Source of the DNA: Lineus longissimus
Lineage: Eukaryota > Nemertea > Pilidiophora > Heteronemertea > Lineidae
Assembly (NCBI RefSeq): GCF_910592395.1
Contig: NC_088310.1
Coordinates: 3,107,501 to 3,171,500, forward strand
DNA: 64,000 nucleotides
Direction: 5' to 3'
Below are positions 12,126 through 20,841 of this stretch, piece by piece. Positions within the stretch are counted from its first letter, which is position 1, and every line of letters starts with the position of its first letter. The notes under the pieces were generated by a model that saw nothing but the letters and a program-made list of their open reading frames with translations, was not told the origin of the DNA and made no database searches. Made by a program: the position numbers and the translations under genes.

Positions 12126-15100
12126 ATGGCTTCGGCAGGAGCTGGTACTGTCAGAAGCGCTCTAATTTCAGTCGATTACGAAGTATTTGGAAAAGTACAA
12201 GGTTATTATTTATAATTAAATGAAACATTGTTTTCCGTTTTACCTATTGAACCGAAAAAATTGATTTCCCATCTCGTTAATTGCGCCCTGACACTGATAT
12301 TGCACTGTTCATCAAAATTATGATGACCTTCACCTTGACCCTTGTTCAAGTTTTGAAGAGGGGCCATCTCAGCTTATTAGAACACTCTCTGGATGAGATG
12401 GAGAAGATTTTGCCGGGTTGCAACCATATGGCATGTCACGTCTAAAAAACAGATCACTGGCACCAGTTTGAAATATAATATGAGAAAGGCTCAGGCCTTG
12501 ATAGGGAGCTCTTCGTTAATAGGGCTGGTGAGCGAGAAGACTCGGTGGGGGGGGGGGGGTTATATAGTTAGGATGATGCCATCATGGCAGTTTACCGAAG
12601 AAGCAGTTGGCTAGCACACAATGTCAATGATTGATGGCGAGTAGTTGGTGGGTGGGAGAGGGGGGATATAGTTAGGATGATGCCATCATGGCAGTTGACC
12701 CAATAGACGCTGTCGCAGTATAGAAAATAAGTGGGGAGAATGTGGGAAACTAAACACAACAGGAGAAGGATAGGTATTTTTGCCCGGAGATAAGCATAAT
12801 GATCCCAAGACCCAAGTGTAATTAAGATTTATATTCTAATTCAAAAAGACCAACGTCGCCTAGACATACAGTCATGCAAAGACTGATGTAGCACAATGCA
12901 TGAGACACCCTGTATAACGCAAATTTGAAAAAAAATCACCTCTATGCCTTATAACTTCAAGATTAACACCTGATCACTTGGTCAAACTTGGTCAGATGTA
13001 TTCTACAATACAAGAGACATGCTATTCAGAAATGTATTGGTTTGTGTGAGAGTAACGTACTGCCAAGTCTACAGCCGCTGGAACAGGGGTATGCATGAAA
13101 TGGTTTACTGTCGTTTCGCTACATTGCCAGTTCGCTACCAGTCGTTTCGCTACATGTGGCGGTCGTTTCGTTACATGGTAGGTCGTTTCGCTACATGGGT
13201 GGAGTCGTTTCGCTACATGATGGGTACGGTCGTTTCGTTACATGGAGGGCGTTTCGCTACATGGGTGGAGTCGTTTCGCGACATGGATGTAGGTCATTTC
13301 GCGACATGGATGTAGGTCGTTTCGCTACATTATTCCCCTATTACTCCCTAAGTTTGTGCTAAACTCCGGGCTAAATATCTGTTGTGAATTTAGGGAAAAA
13401 ATGCTCGAGTATAGTACAATTACAGATTCGTCTTCGGGTAATCATCATTATCATCATCATCATCATCATCATCATCATTATCATCATCATTATTCACGGC
13501 GTAGTAACCAAATTTGATTTTTGCCGTTTGAAGCTGTTTGAAGGGCGACCGGCAAAGTTTAAACGTGGCATCAGCGTACCAGGTCTTTGCTTTACTCAGG
13601 AGGTGGATTTGTTCATCTGTTGCGAAGATGAAATGCCGGCGATCTCGGACATTGATGTCAGCTTTAAAAAAATTTTCAGCGACGCGGTCCTCTTGGAGCT
13701 CAAATTCCAAGTCTGTGGGATCTTGCGGGCGATTCTTCTGGCGAAAGCGATTAGTTGCTCTGGTTAAGCAGCTCATTTTCGGTAGCGAAGGACATGGGCC
13801 TGAGTTCACGTGCTCAAGAAGGACTTCAGTCACAATAGCGGATGCTGACTTGTACACGTTTTCGGCGGCTTTTTCTTTCATGGACGCGGTTATCTTGGAG
13901 ACGACTGCTGCACCTGGTTGTGCTTGATGGTTATGCGCATTTCTCCCGACAATAAATTGGTCCCCCTTCTGTGTCACCATAGCGCGACACGGATTATGCT
14001 TCGGCCGGATCGTGCATTGCCAATCAGTTGTAATATTGTTATTACGACGGCGCATAACGTTGTACGTGTAACCGTGGCTGTCAATCAATTTGTTTCTTGA
14101 CCGTTTAGTCCCGACGTCAACGATTTGAAACGTCAATTCGAAGTCTTCCGCGGCCGGCGAAATTGAACTAGGTTCCTCAATGGATGATTCATTTATCTCC
14201 GGAATTCGTACGTCAGGTCGAAAATTGTATGTCTGATCCCCGCGTGGTAAAGTCTCGTCTTCGAGCAGTGTGGAGGCATGCGTAGGCGATGGTGGAGTTA
14301 TGTCCCGGAATAGGTACATACTGACGTTGGCGGTGGGGTCAGGTGAGGCGGCGGCGGAAATCTCCCGCATAGGTGGCGATGGACTTTCGCATAGTGTAGT
14401 AGAGACGTCCATGTCCATCATTGGTGGTGGATTTTCGCGTGGCGTAGTGACGTCCGCGGTGCCAGTGGAGTCAGGTGAGTCGTCTATCATGGGTGGTGGA
14501 CTTTGGCGAAGAGGATTAGTGACGACGTCGGCGGTGGGGTCAGAGACGGCGGAGATGTCAATCGTTGGCGGTGCCGGTGGGTCAGCAGTAGTCGGACTTG
14601 ATGTCATCACTTTGCGCTTGCGCTTGTTGGGCTGTTCGTCGTGGACCAAGGTTCCTTTTCGCTTGTTGTCAACTTTTAGGAGAGGCACAAAATGGCTGGG
14701 AGTCCATGTTCCGCGATTAAACGCAGCACTTCCAGAGGACCAGAGGATGTGAATGGCAGCATTCGTTCCCCTGTTCTTTGAAGTTCGCGGAACAAACGTC
14801 GTGCTGAGGCGGCGTACAGCAGGGTCCATATGACCATTCATTGGCGGAAACATGGATACAATCGAGCGGCCGACCACTGAGGCGAGAGCGTGAAAACACC
14901 ACGCGGAAGATTCGTTGCGTCGGAGGCAGTCAGAACAGGCGTCATCAAAACTTTGGGTGAGCGCGTCCCATACCGGATCAAAATTCTGTTTGATGTAGAA
15001 ATCGCGGTGAAGAATTAACTCAATGGCCGTTCTTACGCGCAGCTCGGGGGTTTTAGAGAGACTCGTATCTCCGCAGAGCGCTACTGATACCGCGTGATAG

Positions 15101-18100
15101 AGACAATCCCCATCACCAGGAATGCTGACAGGTAGCCTGTTTCGCACTCCCCCACTCTTCTCCAAGATACGCTGTGCGTTTGTGTCGATAGCGTGTACGT
15201 TTTCTTGGTACATAGGAGTAAAGCCTTGGGGCGGTACGGCAATCGGGCCGACATTTCGGCGCAGGAGAATTTGCTCACGTCTTGCTGCTGCCCTCAGGAG
15301 GTCAGAGGTGATGCTAAATTGGTGATAATAAATTTGTAGTCACCACCGGGAATTATAGTAGGGTAAAATAGAGTAAAAATAATGACTCCACCCATATAGC
15401 GAAACGACCTACGATGTAGCGATATGACCTACATCCATGTCGCGAAACGACTCCACCCATGTAGCGAAACGCCCTCCATGTAACGAAACGACCGTACCCA
15501 TCATGTAGCGAAACGACTCCACCCATGTAGCGAAACGACCTACCATGTAACGAAACGACCGCCACATGTAGCGAAACGACTGGTAGCGAACTGGCAATGC
15601 AGCGAAACAGCCTGATACCCATGAAATGACGTCGCGTCATTTTTGGAGGCAGGTAGGCCTGGCCTCCGCACCGGCTTGTGAGACCTGAGGGTAGCGCGTG
15701 CGTTTGAGTTAAGTGCGCATGCGCTTTCTACGGAAAATTAAAATGGCCAGTGTTGTGGACGAGTGGTTTCAGGTTTCACGGTAGGATTTTGACATGGAAA
15801 CGGGGAAATAGACATTGAGACCAATGTACTTTCAAGATTATTGCATTATTAATGGAACCAGACCGTTGACATATTGTCACACCCCATGATATTGACGAAA
15901 TCGTCGTCGAAACGGGCAGCCCCGGACCGATCATGTTGGTGCGCTTGAAACTACGGAAAAGTTAGCAGACGGAAAATCTTTTGCGGAATTTTGCCAGTTC
16001 AAAGCACGATTTCTTCGCGGAAAGAGAAAAATAATCTCTGGCAGCGATGCAGCTTGTTGTTTAATGCATTTCGATTCGCCCCAGGGTATCGTTACACTTT
16101 GATTCGGCCCTGTTTTGACGAAATCTTCAACCGAACAGCAACTTCTGTGCGTAAACATCGTAGCGTCCCGCTGAATTGTTTGGAAAAAGAAAATCTCTCC
16201 CCAGGTAAATTGCTGTGCATTAGCGTATACGATTCGCGTGCAAAAATGTCACCTGGGTGTGGAGGTTTTCTGGTTCCGGGTCAAGTTTTTTTCGTTGATG
16301 GTGTACACACACGCTCTAACCATAAAGCTCGCTAGAGCTCCCTAATAATAAGATACTTTTGTAGTTCTGACATCTTTGATCTGAATAGAATAGTGAATTC
16401 TATTGCTGTGTGTCTGTTGGTCAGTGAGATGTTCCCCTGCATGTAATCAATCCCCACCTGGAGAGCTGTTCCTGCCTCCAGCTGTAGGTGTCCTCATATA
16501 AGGGAGTCTTCATGAAACCAAACAACAGATTGGCCTCCAGATTATTAGCCCTCGATGAAGTATGTTTGAATATAACCACCTTTATAAATGTAAATTCGTG
16601 CATTAACTGCTTTCTCGTTCTCCATTTCAGGGGTCTTCTTCCGAAAGGTGTGTAACTTTGCATTCCTCCAGCAGCTTTTTGAGACACCCTGCAGTCTTTT
16701 GGCCACTGAGAAGCTTTCTTACTCTTACAGGAACACCCTAAGTGGCAAATGGCCATGGCATTTTCAGTACAATAGATCGACAAGAAGTGAAATCGCGACT
16801 CTGATGTCCTATTTAAAACTTAGTGTCAGTACTGATACACTAAAAGGAAGTTCAAGAGCCTTCAGTTTACTATAAAGTTGTAAAACTAAGTCTAGTTTTG
16901 AAAATCATTACCCCTGACTGAAGTGAATTGCAGAGGGATGACATCTTAAAGCATGGAATCTCATGGTAATATGAGGAAGGCTCAGGCCTTGATAGGGAGC
17001 TCTTCGTTAATAGGGCTGGTGAGCGAGAAGACTCGGTGGGGGGGGGGTTATATAGTTAGGATGATGCCATCATGGCAGTTTACCGAAGAAGCAGTTGGCT
17101 AGCACACAATGTCAATGATTGATGGCGAGTAGTTGGTGGGTGGGAGAGGGGGGATGTAGTTAGGATGATGCCATCATGGCAGTTGACCCAATAGACGCTG
17201 TCGCAGTATAGAAAATAAGTGGGGAGAATGTGGGAAACTAAACACAACAGGAGAAGGATAGGTATTTTTGCCCGGAGATAAGCATAATGATCCCAAGACC
17301 CAAGTGTAATTAAGATTTATATTCTAATTCAAAAAGACCAACGTCGCCTAGACATACAGTCATGCATAGACTGATGTAGCACAATGCATGAGACACCCTG
17401 TATAACGCAAATTTGAAAAAATTTCACCTCTATGCCTTATAACTTCAAGATTAACACCTGATCACTTGGTCAAACTTGGTCAGATGTATTCTACAATACA
17501 AGAGACATGCTATTCAGAAATGTATTGGTTTGTGTGAGAGTAACGTACTGCCAAGTCTACAGCCGCTGGAACAGGGGTATGCATGAAATGACGTCGCGTC
17601 ATTTTTGGAGGCAGGTAGGCCTGGCCTCCGCACCGGCTTGTGAGACCTGAGGGTAGCGCGTGCGTTTGAGTTAAGTGCGCATGCGCTTTCTACGGAAAAT
17701 TAAAATGGCCAGTGTTGTGGACGAGTGGTTTCAGGTTTCACGGTAGGATTTTGACATGGAAACGGGGAAATAGACATTGAGACCAATGTACTTTAAAGAT
17801 TATTGCATTATTAATGGAACCAGACCGTTGACATATTGTCACACCCCATGATATTGACGAAATCGTCGTCGAAACGGGCAGCCCCGGACCGATCATGTTG
17901 GTGCGCTTGAAACTACGGAAAAGTTAGCAGACGGAAAATCTTTTGCGGAATTTTGCCAGTTCAAAGCACGATTTCTTCGCGGAAAGAGAAAAATGATCTC
18001 TGGCAGCGATGCAGATTGTTGTTTAATGCATTTCGATTCGCCCCAGGGTATCGTCACACTTTGATTCGGCCCTGTTTTGACGAAATCTTCAACCGAACAG

Positions 18101-19455
18101 CGGCTTCTCCGCGTGAACATCGCAGCGTCCCGCTGAATTGTTTGGAAAAAGAAAATCTCTCCCCAGGTAAATTGCTGTGCATTAGCGTATACGATTCGCG
18201 TGCAAAAATGTCACCTGGGTGCAGAGGTTTTCTGGTTCCGGTCAACCGGGTCAAGTTTTTTTTGTTGACGGTATACACACACTCTCTAACCATAAAGCTC
18301 GCTAGAGCTCCCTATGAACTCTGTTTCAGTTCACTCGGGAACAAGCTAACTAACTTGGCTTGGTTGGCTGGGTTAAGAATTCCTATGATGACACTGTTGT
18401 CGGGACTGTGCAAGGTCCTGAAGAGCAAGTGGCAAAAATGTGAGTAACAGTCAAGTTGGTCAGCATGAAAAAGGACATGAAGGACATCTGGATTGAACAG
18501 ATTGAAACTTGTAATCTGCATAACGTCCCTGTACTTGTCTCAAGATCTGGTAATTTGTATTGTTTCAGCATACTAAAAAGACAGCGGATCTCTGTGGTTT
18601 AGTGGGCTGGGTGTTCAACACTGAGAATAGAACAGTAACTGGAACTGTACAGGGCAAAAGAGATAAAGTTATGTCAATGTGAGTATTGGTTAGCTGTTAA
18701 ATAATTGGATAACAGATATTGATCCATACTGTGCTTGAATGAGTTTGAGTAAAATATGTTGTAGATTATTCATTGGGTGTCTTGTCTTGCTTTTCTTGCA
18801 GGAAAGACTGGCTTCGATTTGTTGGAAGCCCCTATTCTACCATCCGAAAAACTGTGTTCAAAAATGAGAAACAAATCAAGGAATTAGGCTACAAGAAATT
18901 TAGTGTGACTGGTGGCTGGTGATCGAAAGACTGCCATGATTTATGATCCTAGTTTGAAATCTGACCCAAAACCAATTCATTGCCTAATCCTATTGAACAC
19001 AATTTGTATAAAAACCTCCTTTGTTATGCTCTTAGAGAAAGCTTTGTGTGGAGTTGGCTGCATTGGAGTAGCAATGTCATGCTTTGTATGATGTTTTGAT
19101 TTATTTTGCAAAGAAATTGGGTAGTAGAGCCATTGGAAAATATGTTGTTGGAAGGCTTATTTGGTCAATGTTTACAATGATTTAGCTTTTATTGCCTAAA
19201 TACTGTAACACTTGAACCTCTCTTCAGCAGGAGGGGACCATCTCTCTAAAGGACACAAATTATTTGGTAAGTGATCAACCATAGTCATGTACAAATGTCA
19301 GTTGAGCTAAAAAATATTGATATATTTCCTTATGATGCAGGAAAACGTGGCTAAAAACAAAAGGGAGTCCGAAATCAAGGATAGACAAGTGTGTTTTCAA
19401 AAATGAGAGAGACATTACGAAATTGGAATTCAATGAGTTCAAGATCAAGAAGTAA
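12126..19455 (+). CDS. ACYP: Acylphosphatase, 4 coding exons with two alternative last exons
   Basis: This cytosolic enzyme hydrolyses the carboxyl-phosphate bond of acyl phosphates. Coding exons: 12126-12201, 16631-16647 (17 nt), 18569-18678, then either 18802-18922 (exon 4a) or 19341-19455 (exon 4b). All junctions are GT-AG with consistent phase. The product is 107 aa (4a) or 105 aa (4b), against about 99 in the family. Signature motifs are VDYEVFGKVQG, GVFFRK with catalytic Arg30, GLVGWVFNT with catalytic Asn48, and GTVQG. The catalytic Arg is encoded by the microexon. Intron 1 holds copy 1 of a 1.35-kb repeat plus a transposon; intron 2 holds copy 2. Position next to PSME4 suggests the ACYP2 lineage, though the FFRKHT region also resembles ACYP1, so the paralogue is left open. 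Confidence 0.93.
13094..13102. repeat. Left target-site duplication (CATGAAATG)
   Basis: This 9-bp sequence directly precedes the transposon and is repeated at 15620-15628. The undisturbed paralogous site at 17582-17590 has it only once. A 9-bp duplication is typical of Mutator-like elements. Confidence 0.9.
13103..13330. repeat. Left terminal inverted repeat of the MULE, with subrepeats
   Basis: About eleven head-to-tail variants of GTCGTTTCGCTACATG separated by short GGTGGA / GTAG spacers. The whole array is matched in inverse order at 15384-15619. Such clustered motifs usually serve as transposase binding sites. Confidence 0.85.
13420..15213 (-). CDS. OTU protease - FLYWCH - truncated MULE transposase protein (597 aa)
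   Basis: Encoded by the transposon at 13103-15619 with an ATG at 15213. Domains in order: an OTU-like cysteine protease at about 27-180, with GDGDCLYH (Cys37) and SHFVPLL (His174); a Ser/Pro-rich linker at 190-350 with imperfect repeats of DPTADV...SPPPM type; a FLYWCH zinc finger at about 358-430 (GYTY, W398, C400, C409, H427, H429); then the start of a MULE transposase core at 528-570, including the first catalytic-type Asp in ADATFKL (D548). The frame then runs into a poly-Asp tract (575-592) made by an ATC microsatellite and stops, so the rest of the DDE core is missing. It is a broken transposase; whether it is expressed is unknown. A host-domesticated role is possible but unsupported. 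Confidence 0.8.
   Translation of the reverse strand: MYQENVHAIDTNAQRILEKSGGVRNRLPVSIPGDGDCLYHAVSVALCGDTSLSKTPELRVRTAIELILHRDFYIKQNFDPVWDALTQSFDDACSDCLRRNESSAWCFHALASVVGRSIVSMFPPMNGHMDPAVRRLSTTFVPRTSKNRGTNAAIHILWSSGSAAFNRGTWTPSHFVPLLKVDNKRKGTLVHDEQPNKRKRKVMTSSPTTADPPAPPTIDISAVSDPTADVVTNPLRQSPPPMIDDSPDSTGTADVTTPRENPPPMMDMDVSTTLCESPSPPMREISAAASPDPTANVSMYLFRDITPPSPTHASTLLEDETLPRGDQTYNFRPDVRIPEINESSIEEPSSISPAAEDFELTFQIVDVGTKRSRNKLIDSHGYTYNVMRRRNNNITTDWQCTIRPKHNPCRAMVTQKGDQFIVGRNAHNHQAQPGAAVVSKITASMKEKAAENVYKSASAIVTEVLLEHVNSGPCPSLPKMSCLTRATNRFRQKNRPQDPTDLEFELQEDRVAENFFKADINVRDRRHFIFATDEQIHLLSKAKTWYADATFKLCRSPFKQLQTAKIKFGYYAVNNDDDNDDDDDDDDDNDDYPKTNL
13440..13493. repeat. (ATC)n microsatellite inside the transposon ORF
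   Basis: About 18 ATC units with interruptions. On the minus strand they encode the Asp-rich tail of the transposon protein and mark the point where its transposase core is lost. Confidence 0.9.
15384..15619. repeat. Right terminal inverted repeat of the MULE, with subrepeats
   Basis: Inverse of the left repeat (CATGTAGCGAAACGAC motif). The outermost ~20 bp and innermost ~40 bp have diverged from the left copy more than the middle. Confidence 0.85.
15620..15628. repeat. Right target-site duplication (CATGAAATG)
   Basis: It directly follows the transposon right end, after which sequence continues as acgtcgcgtcat exactly as in the empty copy at 17591. Confidence 0.9.
16631..16647 (+). other. 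ACYP: ACYP 17-nt microexon
   Basis: The exon is preceded by a pyrimidine tract ending in cag and followed by gtgtgt. It completes the split codon from exon 1 (CAA G|GG) and encodes G-V-F-F-R-K, the phosphate-binding cradle with the catalytic arginine. Skipping it would shift the frame, since 17 is not a multiple of three, and would remove the active-site Arg. Confidence 0.88.
16967..18314. repeat. 1.35-kb repeat, copy 2 (uninterrupted)
   Basis: Same content and orientation as copy 1, in ACYP intron 2, differing at only scattered bases. It lacks the inserted transposon, so it gives the empty-site sequence (17582-17590). The ends are as in copy 1: TAGGGAGCTC at 16993 and GAGCTCCCTA at 18305-18314. 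Confidence 0.75.
17582..17590. other. Empty transposon insertion site in repeat copy 2
   Basis: Single CATGAAATG, with the flanks continuous on both sides relative to copy 1. It shows the pre-insertion state. Confidence 0.85.
19341..19455 (+). other. ACYP: ACYP alternative 3' terminal exon (4b)
   Basis: It starts after an ag acceptor in the same phase as exon 4a (18802-18922) and reads MKTWLKTKGSPKSRIDKC...FKIKK then TAA. Exon 4a reads MKDWLRFVGSPYSTIRKT...FSVTGGW then TGA. Both match the C-terminal strand-helix-strand of acylphosphatase (KxWL...GSP...NE), so they are duplicated, mutually exclusive last exons. Exon 4b is closer to the family norm around SPKSRID and K-rich ends. Confidence 0.85.
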
Positions 19456-19802
19456 TCGGAACCGTTGGACATAATCACGAAAGAGCATATTGTGATAGTT
19501 CGAAGGCAAGTTCGGAGGATTTTTCAGGATATTAGTAGGATATGGCAGCTTTATGCTACAGGTAACCTGGAAATATCTGTGGCCATTTTGATATCTGGGT
19601 TTGTGTGAATTGCAACCTTAGTTTGCACTGATTTGTCCCGTTGTCAGTTATAACAAGAACACGTTGTGAGACAACTCTCCCTTTAAAGGTAGCTTGCCGT
19701 AACCAAACACTGGGACAGGTGTTTTCCGTTTATTTAAAGTATTTTTACTGTTATGGTCCTGGCTGTACAAAATGCACTGTATACATGTTCATGTATTTTC
19801 TA

Positions 19803-19808
19803 AATAAA
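19803..19808 (+). terminator. ACYP poly(A) signal AATAAA
   Basis: AATAAA lies 348 bp downstream of the exon 4b stop, followed by a T-rich stretch. It suits transcripts ending in exon 4b; transcripts with exon 4a could end here by reading through 4b or at an earlier unmarked site. Confidence 0.6.
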
Positions 19809-20841
19809 GTAATGTAGTTTATATTGGTAGTTAATTTTTGTCTTCCTTCATTGAAGGAAATGGCAGGCATCCTTGTGATGAAACATATCTATTCTCCCCA
19901 TGTCCGTTACAAGGATATGGAAGTTATCTCATAAGGAGATCTTATCTGATAAGGACTTGAGATCAGGATTCAGACCCATATATCCTCCCGGGACTACAAC
20001 GGTCTGGGACCAAAATGAAATTCCCCATGCCTCCAGGACCACAAGACCTTCATCAGAAGCAGTTAGGTCTTCACACTCCCCATTATTTTACAGTGATGGG
20101 AGAGTACACATCTAGGGTACACGTATGCCAATACCTATAGCCCAAGAAAGTCTCTGGTATCGTATCGCTTCAAAAAAATGGACTACCTTGTGGCAATATT
20201 CATCATCATCATCATCATCATCATAATATATTGGTCCTTTTGGAGGGGCTAAAGTCAGTTTTTCACTTGGAGACAGTCACAATCTCACAGGACACATCCT
20301 CCCCTGGGACAGTCACAGTCATCCAGCCTGGCAAAGACACCCTGCACAGATTTCAGAAATGCAGGGACAGGGATCTACAACCCAACTGATCCAACAACAC
20401 AAAATTGGGAACAGCTGTAGGCTACTTTCCAATCTTATGAATTAACAGAAATAAACACAAAAAGTTTTTGAAAAAAGTTTTATGAGTTACAATAGATAAG
20501 TTAGTAGAAACAGGTCGAGAAATCAAACATACAGGCAGTTTATCAATATTTCATTATATCCCTTTTTCAGGTTGAGTTTCAAAGTGTCTTACTTAAAAAT
20601 ACAAAGAAAAAACAGTCGGAAAAGAGTCCACAACCTCCTGAATATTCGACCCTGTTCCTTCATCTAACATGACAAAGGCTTCCAGATTCCCTACATGTAT
20701 GGCCATTTTCCAGCAGCCACGACACTGGCCGGTAGAATCACCAATTTCATTTTCTTGCTGACACAACAGACCATAGCACATATTCTGTACAGTAGTCTTA
20801 AAATGCACTGATTTTGATCCAAAATCAGATTGACTTGTTCC
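19809..20841. other. Convergent intergenic / 3' UTR region of ACYP and MED17
   Basis: No gene seen. It contains a short (CAT)n run at about 20201-20224. Bases nearest 20841 are presumably MED17 3' UTR, but no clear minus-strand AATAAA was found. Confidence 0.5.

Larger units (their letters stand above)
13103..15619 (-). mobile_element. Mutator-like (MULE) DNA transposon, 2517 bp
   Basis: The ends are fixed by the 9-bp duplication and by the empty paralogous site. Both ends carry long inverted repeats (13103-13330 and 15384-15619) built from tandem copies of GTCGTTTCGCTACATG. One long ORF on the minus strand starts inside the right repeat side and reads toward the left repeat; it has FLYWCH zinc-finger and MULE-transposase sequence. 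The transposase core is cut off, so the copy is not autonomous. The class is based on TSD length, TIR length and protein domains together. Confidence 0.85.
12476..16344. repeat. 1.35-kb repeat, copy 1 (interrupted by a transposon)
   Basis: Bases 12476-13102 plus 15620-16344 match 16967-18314 almost base for base. Near the left end is TAGGGAGCTC (12502) and the right end is GAGCTCCCTA, an inverse of it, which suggests terminal inverted repeats. About 26 bp to the left of that motif are also shared, so the true left end is uncertain. Inside is a short open stretch MASVVDEWFQVSR at about 15744 followed by a splice-donor-like gtagga, and a ~66-residue open frame (15913-16102) that I do not recognise. 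It is a non-autonomous DNA element or a local duplication. Confidence 0.7.

Noticed and set aside
12546-12560. Poly-G runs (also near 17036 and 50226) as regulatory G-quadruplexes
   Set aside because: Simple homopolymers, prone to sequencing slippage, with no further support.
13019-13362. Open frames reading FRYM.GRFATWVESF on both transposon ends
   Set aside because: Translation of the TIR subrepeats in several frames; not a protein.
13384-13767. 127-codon plus-strand frame with an isoleucine run
   Set aside because: Antisense shadow of the transposon protein through the ATC microsatellite.
14270-14752. 160-codon plus-strand frame
   Set aside because: Antisense to the repeated Pro-rich linker of the transposon protein; low complexity.
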